A stretch of 64,000 bases of DNA from Geotoga petraea (lineage in GTDB: Bacteria > Thermotogota > Thermotogae > Petrotogales > Petrotogaceae). The notes under the pieces are model-generated. The model did not search any database. It saw nothing but the letters and a program-made list of their open reading frames with translations, and was not told where the DNA came from. Made by a program: the position numbers and the translations under genes. The DNA lies in NCBI RefSeq assembly GCF_900102615.1, contig NZ_FMYV01000005.1, forward strand, positions 62,001 through 126,000, read 5' to 3'. This document shows, in pieces, positions 63,860-64,000 of this stretch. Positions within the stretch are counted from its first letter, which is position 1, and each line of letters begins with the position of its first letter.

Positions 63860-64000
63860 AAATCTACTCCATTTATTTCAATGTGTTTTTTCATTATTCT
63901 TACAGCATTTGTTGCTGCACCAACTCTAACGTTGTTCGCCATGACCCAAATTAAAAATGTTCTTTCGTTTAACTGTCTCAACCGTGATACATAAGTCATT
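63856..64000 (-). CDS. asd: Aspartate-semialdehyde dehydrogenase, 5' part outside window
   Basis: Only the last 47 codons and the stop are inside the window. The fragment includes VSRLRQLNERTFLIWVMA and RVGAATNAVRIMKKH, matching the C-terminal end of Asd. First visible gene of the lysine operon; its promoter and any lysine riboswitch lie beyond the right edge. Confidence 0.85.
   Translation of the reverse strand, partial: MTYVSRLRQLNERTFLIWVMANNVRVGAATNAVRIMKKHIEINGVDL

Noticed and set aside
1-64000. CRISPR arrays, insertion sequences, prophage or integrative elements
   Set aside because: No spaced direct repeats, transposase or integrase motifs were seen; all genes look like chromosomal core or conserved accessory genes.
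63856-64000. Lysine riboswitch for the lysine operon
   Set aside because: If present it would lie upstream of asd or an earlier gene, beyond the window.

Overview
The window is a low-GC (roughly 30% by eye), gene-dense stretch of an ordinary bacterial chromosome. I see no prophage, insertion sequence, CRISPR array or rRNA. Gene content and order point to the Thermotogota, most likely the Petrotogales (Petrotoga, Geotoga, Oceanotoga, Marinitoga relatives). The reasons are gyrB next to ftsA-ftsZ and a PilB-like ATPase, a short 216-residue DapB inside a compact asd/dap/lys cluster, several ferredoxin-dependent 2-oxoacid oxidoreductases, an Nqr/Rnf-type sodium pump and signal-peptide proteins that look like outer 'toga' beta-barrels. 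The genus is an inference; nothing here settles it.

Layout. 1-4030 (-): a five-gene nqrBCDEF pump without nqrA, followed by a small conserved protein cut by the window edge. 4212-5420 (+): pepT. 5468-7920 (-): iorAB. 8039-9136 (-): a KamA-like radical SAM enzyme. 9231-21674 (-): a tightly packed block of 14 genes with no internal terminator that I could find: sugar-phosphate kinase, CBS protein, mtaB, class IV aminotransferase, dciA, gyrB, FtsQ-like, ftsA, ftsZ, PilB-like ATPase, an anchored beta-domain protein, DUF5685-like, a 74-residue Cys-rich protein and a membrane protein. 21780-23811 (-): tetR plus a SPASM-type radical SAM enzyme behind a clear promoter and a palindromic operator. 24118-31157 (+): thiI, plsC, bifunctional nuclease, polyprenyl synthase, a lipase-fold protein with a lost catalytic triad, and a TPR membrane protein. 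31186-31261 (-): tRNA-Gly(CCC), which shares a symmetric -10 with lgt. 31312-34906 (+): lgt, an HExxH protein, a UPF0173 hydrolase and alkaline phosphatase. 35036-35152 (+): an apparent free-standing small RNA with its own promoter and terminator. 35216-41876 (+): an O-antigen-ligase-like protein, a small membrane protein, degV, recG and rsmD. 41901-49458 (-): a nine-gene block (beta-barrel-like protein, hemW, dCMP deaminase, korB, korC, dgkA, cheB, M23 peptidase, amidase). 49512-55275 (-): gatB, gatA, hslO, rhomboid, ROK glucokinase and a small membrane protein. 55365-56045 (+): ispD. 56093-56908 (-): a beta-barrel-like protein. 56972-64000 (-): the lysine/diaminopimelate operon asd-lysA-dapA-dapB-dapH-lysC-aminotransferase-deacetylase, with asd cut by the window end.

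How it fits together. The energy genes (Nqr, Ior, Kor) fit an anaerobic peptide/sugar fermenter that reduces ferredoxin and couples it to a sodium gradient. The central blocks carry replication, division and envelope functions. The lysine operon encodes the acetylated diaminopimelate branch. The observations I consider most worth following are: the candidate small RNA at 35036-35152; the dCMP deaminase whose ribosome-binding site and start codon sit one base out of frame across an A11 tract; the DUF5685 plus Cys-rich miniprotein pair at the end of the division superoperon; the TetR/SPASM module; the NqrA-less pump; and the palindromic -10 shared by tRNA-Gly and lgt.
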